Source: Manduca sexta (Eukaryota; Arthropoda; Insecta; Lepidoptera; Sphingidae). Taken from it: a DNA stretch of 64,000 nucleotides. Of the stretch, positions 1 through 12,000 are shown piece by piece. Both the position numbers and the translations under genes were made by a program. The notes beneath the pieces were generated by a model. It saw only the letters and a list, made by a program, of their open reading frames with translations, was not told the DNA's origin and did not search any database. Where the stretch lies: NCBI RefSeq assembly GCF_014839805.1, contig NC_051126.1, positions 8,502,609 through 8,566,608 of the forward strand. The letters run 5' to 3'. How positions within the stretch are numbered: position 1 is the first letter of the stretch; each line of letters starts with the position of its first letter.

Positions 1-2554
1 AAACTCTTTTTTATGTCATGTCCTACCCAACTCTACTAGTATGTGGGGACAGATAGATGGCAATCAATAAAACTATAGCGCGCGACCGCAACGCCGCGCT
101 GCAGTAAAACTGTCCTAAAACTGTAAATATAAAGTTCTAAATTCAAATAAACGGGTAAAAGTTACTAAAATTGTACTGTATTTTGTGATTGGTTATTAAT
201 TTTAATTCAATTAATATCAAGTATTGACAGGATGTTTATAAAAATAAAATACGCACTTAGTGTTTTATGTACAAAAACTTTATTTCATAGACAGTCAACA
301 GCAATTTTTTGATCCACTCATAAACATCAAAGATATAAGTTTTGTAAATTGTCCATCTTTAGAACATTTAACAACAATAATTTTACAGATAAATATTATA
401 TAAAATACATATACATCAATTTAAATCTTACAAATAGACGGACATTATTTTATAATTTATAAATATAACATAGTTTAAGGTCGTTGATATATAAGTGTAC
501 AATTCCGTTGGTAAGTTTGTTAGCATTTTCTACTATTCGGGTAAGCCCGTCTTTTTAATTCCTGAAAGATATTTTTATCTAAGATTAATAGTTATACACC
601 ACTTACAGCAATATAACAACACATTGTAGTAATGTCCGCAAAATATAGTCTTATTTTCATTGTCTTTTATTCCATTGTAATCTACAATAATACCAATATT
701 GAGCCAGTATTTCTACTATTTTTTTAGCTAGCTACATGGCCACGTTGAACTTTTTAATTTAAATATTTACACGAATTACACTTATTGAATCTCTACAAAA
801 TTACCAGCGTAAAAACATAGTACATTATTATATAAGTAGATAAAATGGACATGCATGTATTATTTTAATAAAAAATCTAATATTGAGATCAATGACTAGA
901 ATTGTTCGGACATTCTTTTTCTTAATATTTAGAAAGTTAGCCTATATCTGAACTGACATCGTATACGCGAACACATAGCTACTTACAATAAACCCATAAT
1001 ATGATATATATTTACATACGCATGCTCGAAATGATTAACTTGTAACTCTCCAAGAAATCCTTCGCTTCATTTTTTAATCACAACATTTAAAAATTATACG
1101 CTACACATTTTGCAATCGTAATCTACTTTTAGCCCGAGCACGAATTTACGCGCTATGTATGGTTAAAGTAATAGTTTTGACAAAATATTTTTTTTTATGG
1201 AAATTTGACCAGCGTCCCATAAACGTATTTGGAACTGTAAACTTCGAATAGTAACCGCTATTTAAATAAACGATCCCAATAGATTTTTCCATCTATCCCA
1301 AAAATCGACCAATCAGGACAAAGTTTGTTTTGACATCCTTACAAATGATTTATATTGGTTGGTTCATTCTCGAAATCAGAATTAAGATTAAGATCGTTTA
1401 TCGGAATGCGTTGTATATCACGCCTAACGAAATTGGCATAATGTACCACAAACTTGAAATGTACTTATAAGAATCGGCAGTACGAATTTGTTATTTTCTT
1501 TTACGTATACACGTTAACTTACTGGATACGAATACTAGATATACGATAATGCGTAAAACCTACTATTAGGCCATAAATCCAAATCCAAAAACAATAGGAT
1601 TCAGTATATAGATACGACCTAATATACTTCCATTAAAGCTCATACCATCAAATTTCAAATATCTAATATTAATATCATTATTATTAGTAAATTTTCCAAA
1701 TCAATACATTCATCGTTAATGTTTCAAGTAAATGTAAAAAAAATGACTAGGATATTTCAAAATACGGAAATACTACTCACAAGCATCATAATTCATACTG
1801 AAACTATAAAAAATATAGATAATTATTGGTTTACTATAAAATATTACCCATATCTATTTTATTTCGTTTCTTGAGAGATTTTATTCTCGATAAAACATTA
1901 ATTTAAATGTCTATTTACATACAGTGTTTTTAAATGTCAATAAATACACAACACAACTTTTGTTCTTACACAACTTTGTTGTATACACATATTCAAATGT
2001 CTCTCATTTATGCTCTCTGTGAAATGAACCATTATCGGTTATGCATTATTCGAAAACTTTCCTTAACTGTAATTTCTCAATAACATTGTGTCTGAGTCAA
2101 TCGAGCACGGATAGCGGATAGCTTAATGATTGAAAGATAAAAGCTATAAAATTGTATTAATTATACCAGTACAAATTCGTAAACTTCTTTTACAATTATT
2201 TTTTTATGCAATACAATTATCCGTCGAAAAGTTACACACATATTATGTTATTCTCTAAAAAGGGGCTCTATAAATTAACAAATTAACGTTTGCAATTTAT
2301 ATGCCAGAAATATTTATTTCGTTTTAATAATTCTTACATTTACGTAACATGCCCTCGCAGATATCCAATGAGACTTCGAAGTTGCTGCCTAAAGCAAATA
2401 TGTATCACTAACGACTTCGCAACAAATCTGGAATTCCAAGGAATCCAATATATTCTTGATAAATATTAATCACCGCTTGGGAGAAGGTGAATATAAGTTA
2501 TATTTGGCCGCTTATCCTTAATCAAAGGACACATTCACAGTTTAATAATACGCC
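1..2554. other. AT-rich 3' flank, no gene seen
   Basis: This stretch lies downstream of the guanylate cyclase stop codon. It is very AT-rich, has no long reading frame with coding character and no repeat I could name. It may hold distal 3' UTR or intergenic DNA. Several AATAAA-type signals occur by chance on the minus strand in such composition, so the true transcript end cannot be placed from sequence alone. Confidence 0.6.
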
Positions 2555-2847
2555 TTACAACCAAGTTCCTTCGTAATCAACTCGTAATTTTCCATACCTA
2601 GCTACCTTCGTCCTTACATTATCATGGACAACTATTTCATCGTTCTCAACTATCACGTTATTTATCCTATAGTCGCTGTCATATTTACAAATCCTAACCT
2701 TATACCGTATTCTATCTGCACCATTGTTAATATCATGATCTGTTATATTAGTCTTCACAATTTTACGATTACGTATTTTATTCGTACTTTTACTAACCTC
2801 TTGTATTTCGGTATCATTTTTCACCCAAAATAGTGAATTGTAGCTGT
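2555..2847 (-). other. Unexplained open reading frame downstream of the cyclase stop
   Basis: A minus-strand frame of about 90-97 codons is open from just inside 2847 to a stop at 2555. Its product is rich in charged residues and in I, V, N, D, R, K and Y, with no motif I recognise. A good-looking acceptor (pyrimidines then CACAG) sits at 2848-2849, only 15 bp after the cyclase stop. Read from that acceptor, however, the open frame needs an upstream exon ending in phase 1, and no such donor is evident. It may be 3' UTR that happens to be open, a remnant, or part of an alternative last exon. An AATAAA-type signal lies inside it at 2777-2782. Confidence 0.25.
2777..2782 (-). promoter_or_regulatory. 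Candidate polyadenylation signal AATAAA
   Basis: The minus strand reads AATAAA about 82 bp after the guanylate cyclase stop codon. It is the first canonical hexamer I noted downstream, so it is the simplest candidate for the poly(A) signal. The hexamer is common by chance in such AT-rich DNA, so this is an inference. Confidence 0.3.
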
Positions 2848-2863
2848 CTGTGAGGGGTTAATA

Positions 2864-3072
2864 TCATTCCTCGCAGAAGGATACTACTGGGGCCGAGTGA
2901 TGGTCCCTTGGAGGTACGAAGCACGCGCAAGCCGGAGGTCCGGGAGACGAGAGTGCTGATCCAAAACTTACTGAGCCACAGGACAGCCGCGCCCTGTCTC
3001 GAATGTTGAGGATGGAACGTTCCGGAGGGCGCCAGGGCTCGTTTTCAAGTTCGATGCTGTCTAATCCCGGCT
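2864..3072 (-). CDS. Guanylate cyclase exon 18 (last coding exon, C-terminal tail)
   Basis: It encodes residues 861-929 and the TGA stop (2864-2866), after an acceptor at 3073-3074 (TTCACAG). The tail is hydrophilic, rich in P, S and R, and ends FCEE. GC-rich codon use persists to the stop, supporting full use of the exon. A strong internal donor (TCA/GTAAGT, GT at 2970-2971) lies after residue 894 and could give an alternative C-terminus. The tail lies outside the catalytic fold and its function is unknown. Confidence 0.88.
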
Positions 3073-6000
3073 CTGTGAATAAAAATAAGTGAATATAAGT
3101 AATAATAATAAATCGAATTATATATCACAGACTGCTGTGGTCATGTTTTTAAAATCATCCAGGCATTGATTACATTTTTAGACTATTGTCCAAGTTTGTT
3201 GTAAGATATTTATGGGTAAAGTAACTAAAATACTTACGATATCTGGAAAATGAATTTCGTCTTCTTTCGTGATCCTCTCCAACTAACCACCATGTTTTCA
3301 TTTCACCTTTGCCCTGTAGAAAAATAAACAAGTATAATTAATTGTAACTGCTGAAGAGATGATAATATTATAATAGTAGAGACGGAGCGAGGCAAATATT
3401 GAATCTGCATTCTGTAAATTACAATATACCTAATAGACACTAGGCAATGCCGTCCTTATGTATCTACTCTGACGATCTTTCCCACTAGTATTCGAAATTA
3501 TTCCAACATCGAACTGCTCGTGTTACACTTTCGTTGCATGGTGACTAAGATCGATAATGTCCGATAGACGTATTTACACGCCAAAGTAAAGCTCGGACTC
3601 AATAGTAAAAGTAACATTCAAAGTTATCTCTTTTGAAGAGAAGCTTCGGTGATGATTTCCTAGTAGTTTCATTACCATTCGTTATCTTAAATTAGTTAGG
3701 TGCTTCTGTCGTTTACCTTTAATATTATACTCACTTCCTAAAATTATTCGTAATAAATAAACTACAAACTTTATTCCCTATTTCGATTCTCGGAACGTAT
3801 ATTTTTGGATGTCACAATCTTACTTTTATATTAACAATGCCCCTCTCTCTAAAGTGATATCCGCCATGTTTCTTCAACAGCAGGTATGTGTCGTTGCTGA
3901 CGTGAATCTTCTGCGGTTCCCCGCTAGATTCCATCCTAGCTGCAGTGTTTACGGTGTCTCCGAACAGGCAGTATCGGGGCATCTTGACACCCACCACACC
4001 AGCCGCGCATTGCCCGCTGTGGATACCTAATTATACAAAATACTAATTGTAAAATAAAATCCTCCCTTGGTAGCTTTACAGTGCAACTATTGACTATAGT
4101 GGAAAACTTACGTTGTTAAAATGCGTTGTTTTAAATATGAAAAAAAAAACAACACTTTAACTACTTTTCCATCCTACCATAGGCGCCGAGAGGGGTCTGC
4201 AAGTAGGTGCACGTGCACCACCCGCCCAGAAATAAATCACAAAAAATATAAGTCACTAAACAAATCTGTAGCAATAGGAACTATCGACCACAGAGGTTTT
4301 TAATGATAAAGCATATTTTGTAAAAACCCGCGCAATTTAAATTTGAAAGAAAAGAGTCTTAAAGATATTATGTAGTTTAGTGCGTAGGTGCAGATGCAGC
4401 ACCCTAAAACTAATCTTGGCGGCGCCCATGCATACTACCCTCCAAATATGATACCCACATATTTGTAGCCTATCCACATCGAACATTGTCCGAATAAGAT
4501 GCTCTACGTAAAGGAATTCTAGTAATTCGCCAAGCCTAATTCGCTAATATGTTCACAATTGTCTTTAATTGTGTTGTCTACCAGTGGCGAAGCGTCCATA
4601 CAACCCCATTCCTACCGGCTTCCTGTTTAAGTTTATTTACGTTTGTCTTAGTTTTTGTTTTCTGTTAAATTGGCGTAGACATGTTAACTAAGGCAATTTT
4701 TTTGCCTCGGGTTACCTTTTGAAAAATTTCACCCTTCGCCACTGTTGTCTACTTAAAATTGCATCTATACACCTATCTCTGTAGTAAAGTATTTCCCATA
4801 CCTATCCTGATATGGAGTCGTGAAGCAGGCATGTGCCGCATCGGTATCTTGGGCACCGAGTCAAGCACGTGCAAGGCTAACGAGGCCACCTCAGCTGCAT
4901 GCCTCGCACATCGTTCTGGCAGTCCGCCCACAACCATATACGCGTCGCCAATTGTTTCCACCTAAGATAATAAATCAATTTCATTTGAAAGATTAGATGG
5001 GTTATTTTCAAGAGAAGATATTAAGTCAGATAGCTAAATCTAAAAGTTTTCTGTGTCACTAATTGTATTTAATAGATGACTTATTTGTTAGTTTTGGATC
5101 CAAGTTAGTACCTGTTTTCAAGTGTTGAGACTATTTTATCAAGCTGGGATAATAATTGCCCAACAATGTAATGTTCTAATACAAATTAAAATTTTCGCGT
5201 CAACATAAGAAATCTTATGGTACTTTTAAATTTCAATATACTATAATATACTTATACATAAGTTTTACCTTATAAACGTTGTAGTACGATATTATAGCGT
5301 CACAACAGGTGTACAAGTCGTTCAAGATTTCCACTATCTGCAAACATAAAATTAAACAATTCAAACTGCCTACTTTAAATTAATTTATTTCCGAACAAAC
5401 AGGCTTAATTTACAAGACGAATTAAACTTGGCGTCTAGTCGGGCTCACAGCTGTCCATAATTGCTATTAATTTATTACAATACCATCATTTCGATTATAT
5501 GCCTCTAAGTTACGAACAAGCAATTTGCTGTGTTTAATTAAATCGCCTAAAACATATTGCATCTATAGTTAGGTATATTTATTACCTGCATTGGTGTGTT
5601 TGTGGCAGCAAGCTTAGTGAAGCCAACTATATCACTAAAATAAATTGTGACGCAGTCATAACTTTCTGCTTGGAACCTTTCTCCTCTTTTGAGGGCTTCA
5701 GCGACAGTCCTGAAGAAACGTTAAAACATATTACCTAGTTTTTATTTTTAAAGCCTGCGAGGTTAGGTTGTGATGTAACAAGAGTTATTTATTTTTGCCA
5801 TAAATCTCTCCTACAAGCCGAAGCCAAAGTTCGGCCACGGCCCGTCTCAACGGAGATCAGTCTGTACCGCAGTAGATATAATGCAAAAGTGAGCTCAATA
5901 CACGGATGCACTTGCTGTTTCTTCACTTTCATAGTCTGATGAGATGGCAATCCGATATGACAAAACACGACATAAAAAACCAATCAGTTATTATTGACCC

Positions 6001-9000
6001 GACCTAGGAGTCAAACCCAGGCCCTCTACGTTATAGTCGTAATCGTATCGCGTACGCATTACAACTACCCCACCGACGCAGTTAAACGTATTTGATGTTT
6101 GCCATAATCATATGGTGACTAGGCTATTTGCATAACTGTACGATAAAAAATGGATAATGATGCTTTTATATCTCACTCCAATGTAAGCCTCACGCACCCC
6201 ACTTTTTCTACTACGTTGCAGAAGGAATCTATCTTACTTTTAACGACAAGCGACCTGTCAGATTTCAACTCGTCTAGATTCTATATAAGAAAACCATCTT
6301 AGATAACGCAACTGGCATACGAATCCAGGACCTAGGATAAGACGATAAATGACGTTAATGACTATTTTAAATTGGGTATATTTTCGTTCCTTTAATCTGA
6401 TTATTTAGGTACCTATACAATTAAGAATGACAAAAGAATTAAATTCATACAACGATAACACTATGATTCATGTAGGTAGTACATCAAATCATCTAACTGT
6501 CGATGAAGCTACCCTGACCCGCTAAGGTTGAATGTAATCGAAGGATGACAGATGAGAAAGCAGTCGCTGTAACAGGTAGGTAAATTCCAATCCAAGAAAA
6601 CAAGCATGTTTCGAACAACGAAAACGATTCGTTCCTAGAATCTGCTTCAGTCACAGGCTTAGAGCCGTAACTAATAAACGCTGTATACGTCTGTTGTTTT
6701 TTTACAACACGACGGTAAATGACGGTAAATAACTTAGACATAGCAACACAAAACACTAAACTATTACAGATTTTACAACTAAGTTTAAGTATATATTATG
6801 CTCCTAATAAACCTATGTTCCGCCATTATCCCGTTCTAATGCAACGAGCATAATATTTTTTTTTTTTTATAAATGTTATATAAGTAGAAGCAATAATTTA
6901 GTTTAGTTTTTACAAGCCACCGCTCGTTTTACGTTAACCCCAGTTGAAAGAGACAACTGACTAAGTACCTAATACTGAACCAATGACGCGATAAAATTTA
7001 TTAGTTCGTGGATGTATAGTTTGCATTATGAATAATATATGAATTGAGTCTAGCTGTTTATACCTCAGAGTTTATACTCATAATAATTAAAAACGTATCT
7101 TATAAGTACTATATTTTGAATTCCAAATTCGAGAAATGGGCGTGTCATAAGTTTAAGCTTTGCATCTGTGTATCTGTCGGTATATAGGTAATTATAGTAA
7201 AATCAAAGAGCTAAACACATTTTATTTATTTTGAGTAGTTTCTTGTGTAAATACGTACATAACCAATTTCTATTATTAGATTGATTCTTCCATATTTACT
7301 CTGGGATTCTAGTATTTTACTCTCATTTATCATCTTTTTTTGAATAATTTTCGATATACAATGGGTGTAAAGTCTTAAATACAATTCACGCATTAAACCA
7401 AATGTTCGTGTAATAAAAATGTATTATTTAAGTTTTGATATACATGAAAGTACTTAGCGGCTTGTTAAATGTTTTTATATGAAGTTATTTAGTATGAAGT
7501 AAGTGTTTAACCTAGTCTTTACAGATAGATATTTGTTTGTTTAATTCATTATCGCCTAACAACTGTATATTACTATTGTAAGTTACTATCAACTTGTATA
7601 TTACTATCAACTTTGGTAAATTTTATAACTTTGTTATCCTACGTCATCTTTTGTGTACTAAAATATTTTCTTAACTTCTTACTTTGTGGTTTCAGTTAAG
7701 ATAGTTTGGAGTCTTTAAGTACTACATGCCATATCAATATTTTAAAGGTAGCTTGAACAAGTTACAGTTCAGCCAACCACAAATGATGTGTATATGTAAT
7801 TATTTGCACTCAATGTAGTGTGAAATTCCTAGAGAGAGCCACAAGTCGTTGAAAGCTTTCACCATTTTCAAGATTGTAATTCTTCGTAGCTTCTATTATG
7901 ACACCTGTTTTTTTTTGTTTGTATTGATAAAGATTTAGAAGTGCGGTATAAATGATATCTCCAACCTGACTTAACGACCATGGTGACGCAACATTACTAT
8001 ACAGGTATTTGAAATTGTGTTAAATATTTAAATAAATCTTTTGAATATGCAGTTTACTAACAATAAGAGTCCATAAACTATACTTTCAGTAATTCGCCAT
8101 TATGTTTAATCCGATACGTTGGCAATTATATGAACAGATAGTATAGGAACTTACCTTGGAAGCATTCTATTTAGCAGTTCATCAGTCCTTCTCTTCTCCT
8201 GCATAAGTTGTTCTGTCTTGGCGGCTACAAGTACCTCAAGATTCATTGCGTATTTTTCCATCATCGCTAACATGTTGTCGAATATGTTAGTTTTCCTACA
8301 ATTACATAAGAGATATCGGAATTTTATCTCAAAAGGTTGGCTCAATTAGTTCTGTGGTTTGTGTAACGACATCTCGGAATAAGCTCAGCGGAGATAACCT
8401 GTCGATACCATTTATTAAGTGGCAATCAGAAACACAAGGGACTTCTAACCTCCGATATTAAACTGACCATATTTCTCATCGAATATTTTCGATTTGTATT
8501 GCGCAATACCAACTTCTAGGTTTCTGCCTCATAAAAGTTTATAATTATTTTCTGAATCATAATGCTTTGTTCTACGAAGGCTGTTTCCGCCGATAACGAT
8601 TATGAATATATACATAACATACGTATCTATACATAAATAAATGTCTTCGGCATTTGTAAACAAGTGGCAAATTTACTGTCTTAAAGTTAATTTAAATATA
8701 AATCAATATAATATAATGTAACAAGGTAATTTGTAGTTATTTTATATTGTTTTTTTTTTTGTATGCTCGAAAATTTAGGTACATTTGCTTTAGTATTAAC
8801 TCTACCATATCTCTACTCTATCAAAAAGTATATAAAAATTTTTACGTCGTTCCAAAATTACATATTTTTAAAAATTTCTGCACACTTAACGTTTTCGGCC
8901 ATGTACCGTTTTCGAAATTACATATTCAATATAAAAATCAACTCACATTCCAGCGTGCATCTGCTTTAGTCTCAGCTTGGCGATTCTCACGTCAGGTCTA

Positions 9001-12000
9001 CGTTCAGGTCTCTCGCTGAGACATAACTTCAGCACTTCGAGCACAGCGGGATGCGCTTTCACATTAGTCAATGGCGGTCTGAACAGAACACCGCCTATCG
9101 GATGGCGGACGCGGCCGATGATCTCTGTTACGTAAATATGTAATGGATTGTAAGACACCATAGTATAAAGGAAATATTTTTGTATCGAATATAATTTCTT
9201 GTTTAATACTGACTGCCGAGACGAATATCCACAGGTTTATAAGGACACACACCTCTGAGTTGTCTATAATTATTTGTGTATTCTTTGAGAATTATCGCTT
9301 GCTTTAATGGTGAAGGACAACATCGTGACGACACCTGCATACCTGAGAAGTTCTTTATTGGAATTGTGAGGGTGTGTGAAGTCTACCAATCCACACTAAC
9401 GTGGTGAACTAAGGCCTAATCCCTCCCTGTAATAGAAGAGGCCCCTACCCACTACCCAGCAGTGGGCAGTATATAATACAGGCAGTATATAACTTTTAAT
9501 ATTTAATTAACACACCACAATTTTTGATAGGGAATTGTGTGTTATATATCAACATTATTAAATAAAATTAATTTTATAGGGTCGCCATGGCCGCGAGGTA
9601 ATATACATAATAACAGGTCCGGCAAGATTTTAGGTGTGTTTTTGGCACGATTTAGACGCTACTGGATCCTCAAAAGTTGACAGAGGAGACAGCAGATCGT
9701 AATAAAACAAATAAGCAACACATTAAACAGCCTTAAAAACCAAAAATAGTTTAACTTAACAGGTATGTATACTGGTTACCAATTTTGGAGTCGGTGACAA
9801 ATTTATTTAACTAGCTTACCTAGCATTTTTAATTAACAAATTATGTACCTACGCGAACGCCCTTGCGCCCTTTATTTATTTATTAGGTCTTTAATCAATC
9901 AAACACTGTTTGACTAAAATATATAAAGAACTAGAGAAACTAAGTTTAAGTACTTGATTGTTAAAAAGTATACGCAGCACTCACTGTTAATTAAAATTAA
10001 GCATTTACTGGCGAAGATTTGTAATTAGCCTAAGACTATATCTTGTGTTTAACCCTACTGATATAATTTATCTGTATATCTTCCTAAAATAAATAAAATA
10101 AAATAATAATACTTACAAAATATGAATTACTACTTCATTTTTTTTAACATTTTTTTTATGTAATTTAAAAATAACGGCATTTTTTGCAATATTTGATTAA
10201 TCCCTTTTCACTTTGAACCAGAACGTAGCGATTGAAATCCTTTATTCGACGTTGGCGTTTAGGAGCCACTATTAAATAGATGGTACGACATAATCCAACA
10301 CAATATATAGGTGAGGATTCGTGTCGAGTTATAACAAAGCACACACGAACTAAATATGTCATTAAATACACGAACAAATATGCAATTTAATTATGGCACA
10401 GCACTTAAAAAACATTTAATGCGCATATTGCTTACGTTTTAATATTTTTTTAATAACCCGTATATAAAGTTGATTTGAGTCTATTTTGAGAGTCGTTGTT
10501 TTTAATTTTTTTTAAATAGAAAACTTTACCAGCGTTAGTCAAATTCGTATCGCCCCACGGTCCATTCCTTCCCAATATTTCGTACAATATAATCCCGAAG
10601 GAATACATATCGCCTTTCTGGGAACCTCTTGTAGGTGGGTTAGGGTCGCGGAGTAATTCGGGGGCTCGCCACAGCATACGTCTTTCCATGCGAAGAGCAT
10701 CTTCTGCGTCGGTGCATCCATCTGGAACAAAATACATTAACTCACTTCTATGGTTATCACGTATGCTACGGCTATTACCGCAGTTCCACAAACGGCCCAT
10801 GACTACGACCACTTTGACAAAAGTGCACAAATACGAAGAACACGAATGATGTACCTACATACCATATACATATATACCTATGGGCACAGGTCTCGACTGC
10901 CGTGAACATTCTATTCCCTAAACAAGATAAATGAACAGTATATACTAAATCCATTCCATGTGGAAATATCATATTTCCGGAATTAAAATATTTTGCATAT
11001 ATATATATTTATTCAAATGCATTATATGCCAATCCATTGCAAAATAAAACTGCTGAATTTAGCCAATATGATAATCTTTATACGGTCCAAAATTATTCAC
11101 TAGTGGCGAATCATTACAGTTAATTTCCGAATAAAGAATTACTGGATACGTAGAAGGAACATGGACTGAGTAACTTCAAATTGCTTACACGGTTACACCT
11201 AAATATTGGGTCATCTGTCGCTATCGGTCCGTGTCCTGTAGCTACGTAATATATGCAATGCGTGACGAAATTTTAATAATTAAAATAAAATAAACAGAAA
11301 GTCGAGCCGACAAAATGACAGTTGCTTTTGTTTGTATTTTAATTGTTTGCTATTTTCTTCTGCTGATTTTCATTGACAGTTGTTCAGCTATGATAAACCT
11401 ATTTTATGTTAAAGCGAAGCGTAAGTAATTGAAGGCGAATTGTGTTGAAAGCCGATACATAATGTCACTCCAATACATAATAATGTTATATCACATTCAA
11501 TATCAACATCAGCAGGTACAACAGAGAATTGCTAATATACCTATAGTAGAGAACAGGCCAGCATATTTATGTCGCTTAGCGAGCAATAATCTTTTACCGT
11601 CATTGGTAAACTATCTAGACGCCACCGTGTAGACACTTTGACTTTTACCATTGTGATATGTGTGCATTTATAATTTCGCCGCCAGAACTTCAGAGGCTCT
11701 CAAGTAGCAGTCCATGTATGTGCTATGTCAGATTTCTGAACCAACGCTGTTGTGTTGGACACATCATTACGTGTGCGACCTTAGATGTGCGGCGATAGGT
11801 GGATTATGTCCTCATTTCTTTGTTCCGTGATTATGTCAAAGGCAATGTTGCAACCCCAATTGGAATTGGTCTCCCGTTCATTCCATGTAGACATAGTTAA
11901 TCCAGGGCTTTGTGTGCAATAATAGTAATCTATTGATAGATGAACACTAACTTCTATTAAAGCTATCACAGGATGTCAGCATAAGCATGAGATAAAGAGA

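Noticed and set aside
4174..4435. Second MITE with GGCGCCG-like inverted ends in the 4.0-4.8 kb intron
   Set aside because: End similarity is loose and no target duplication is visible; noted only within the intron entry.
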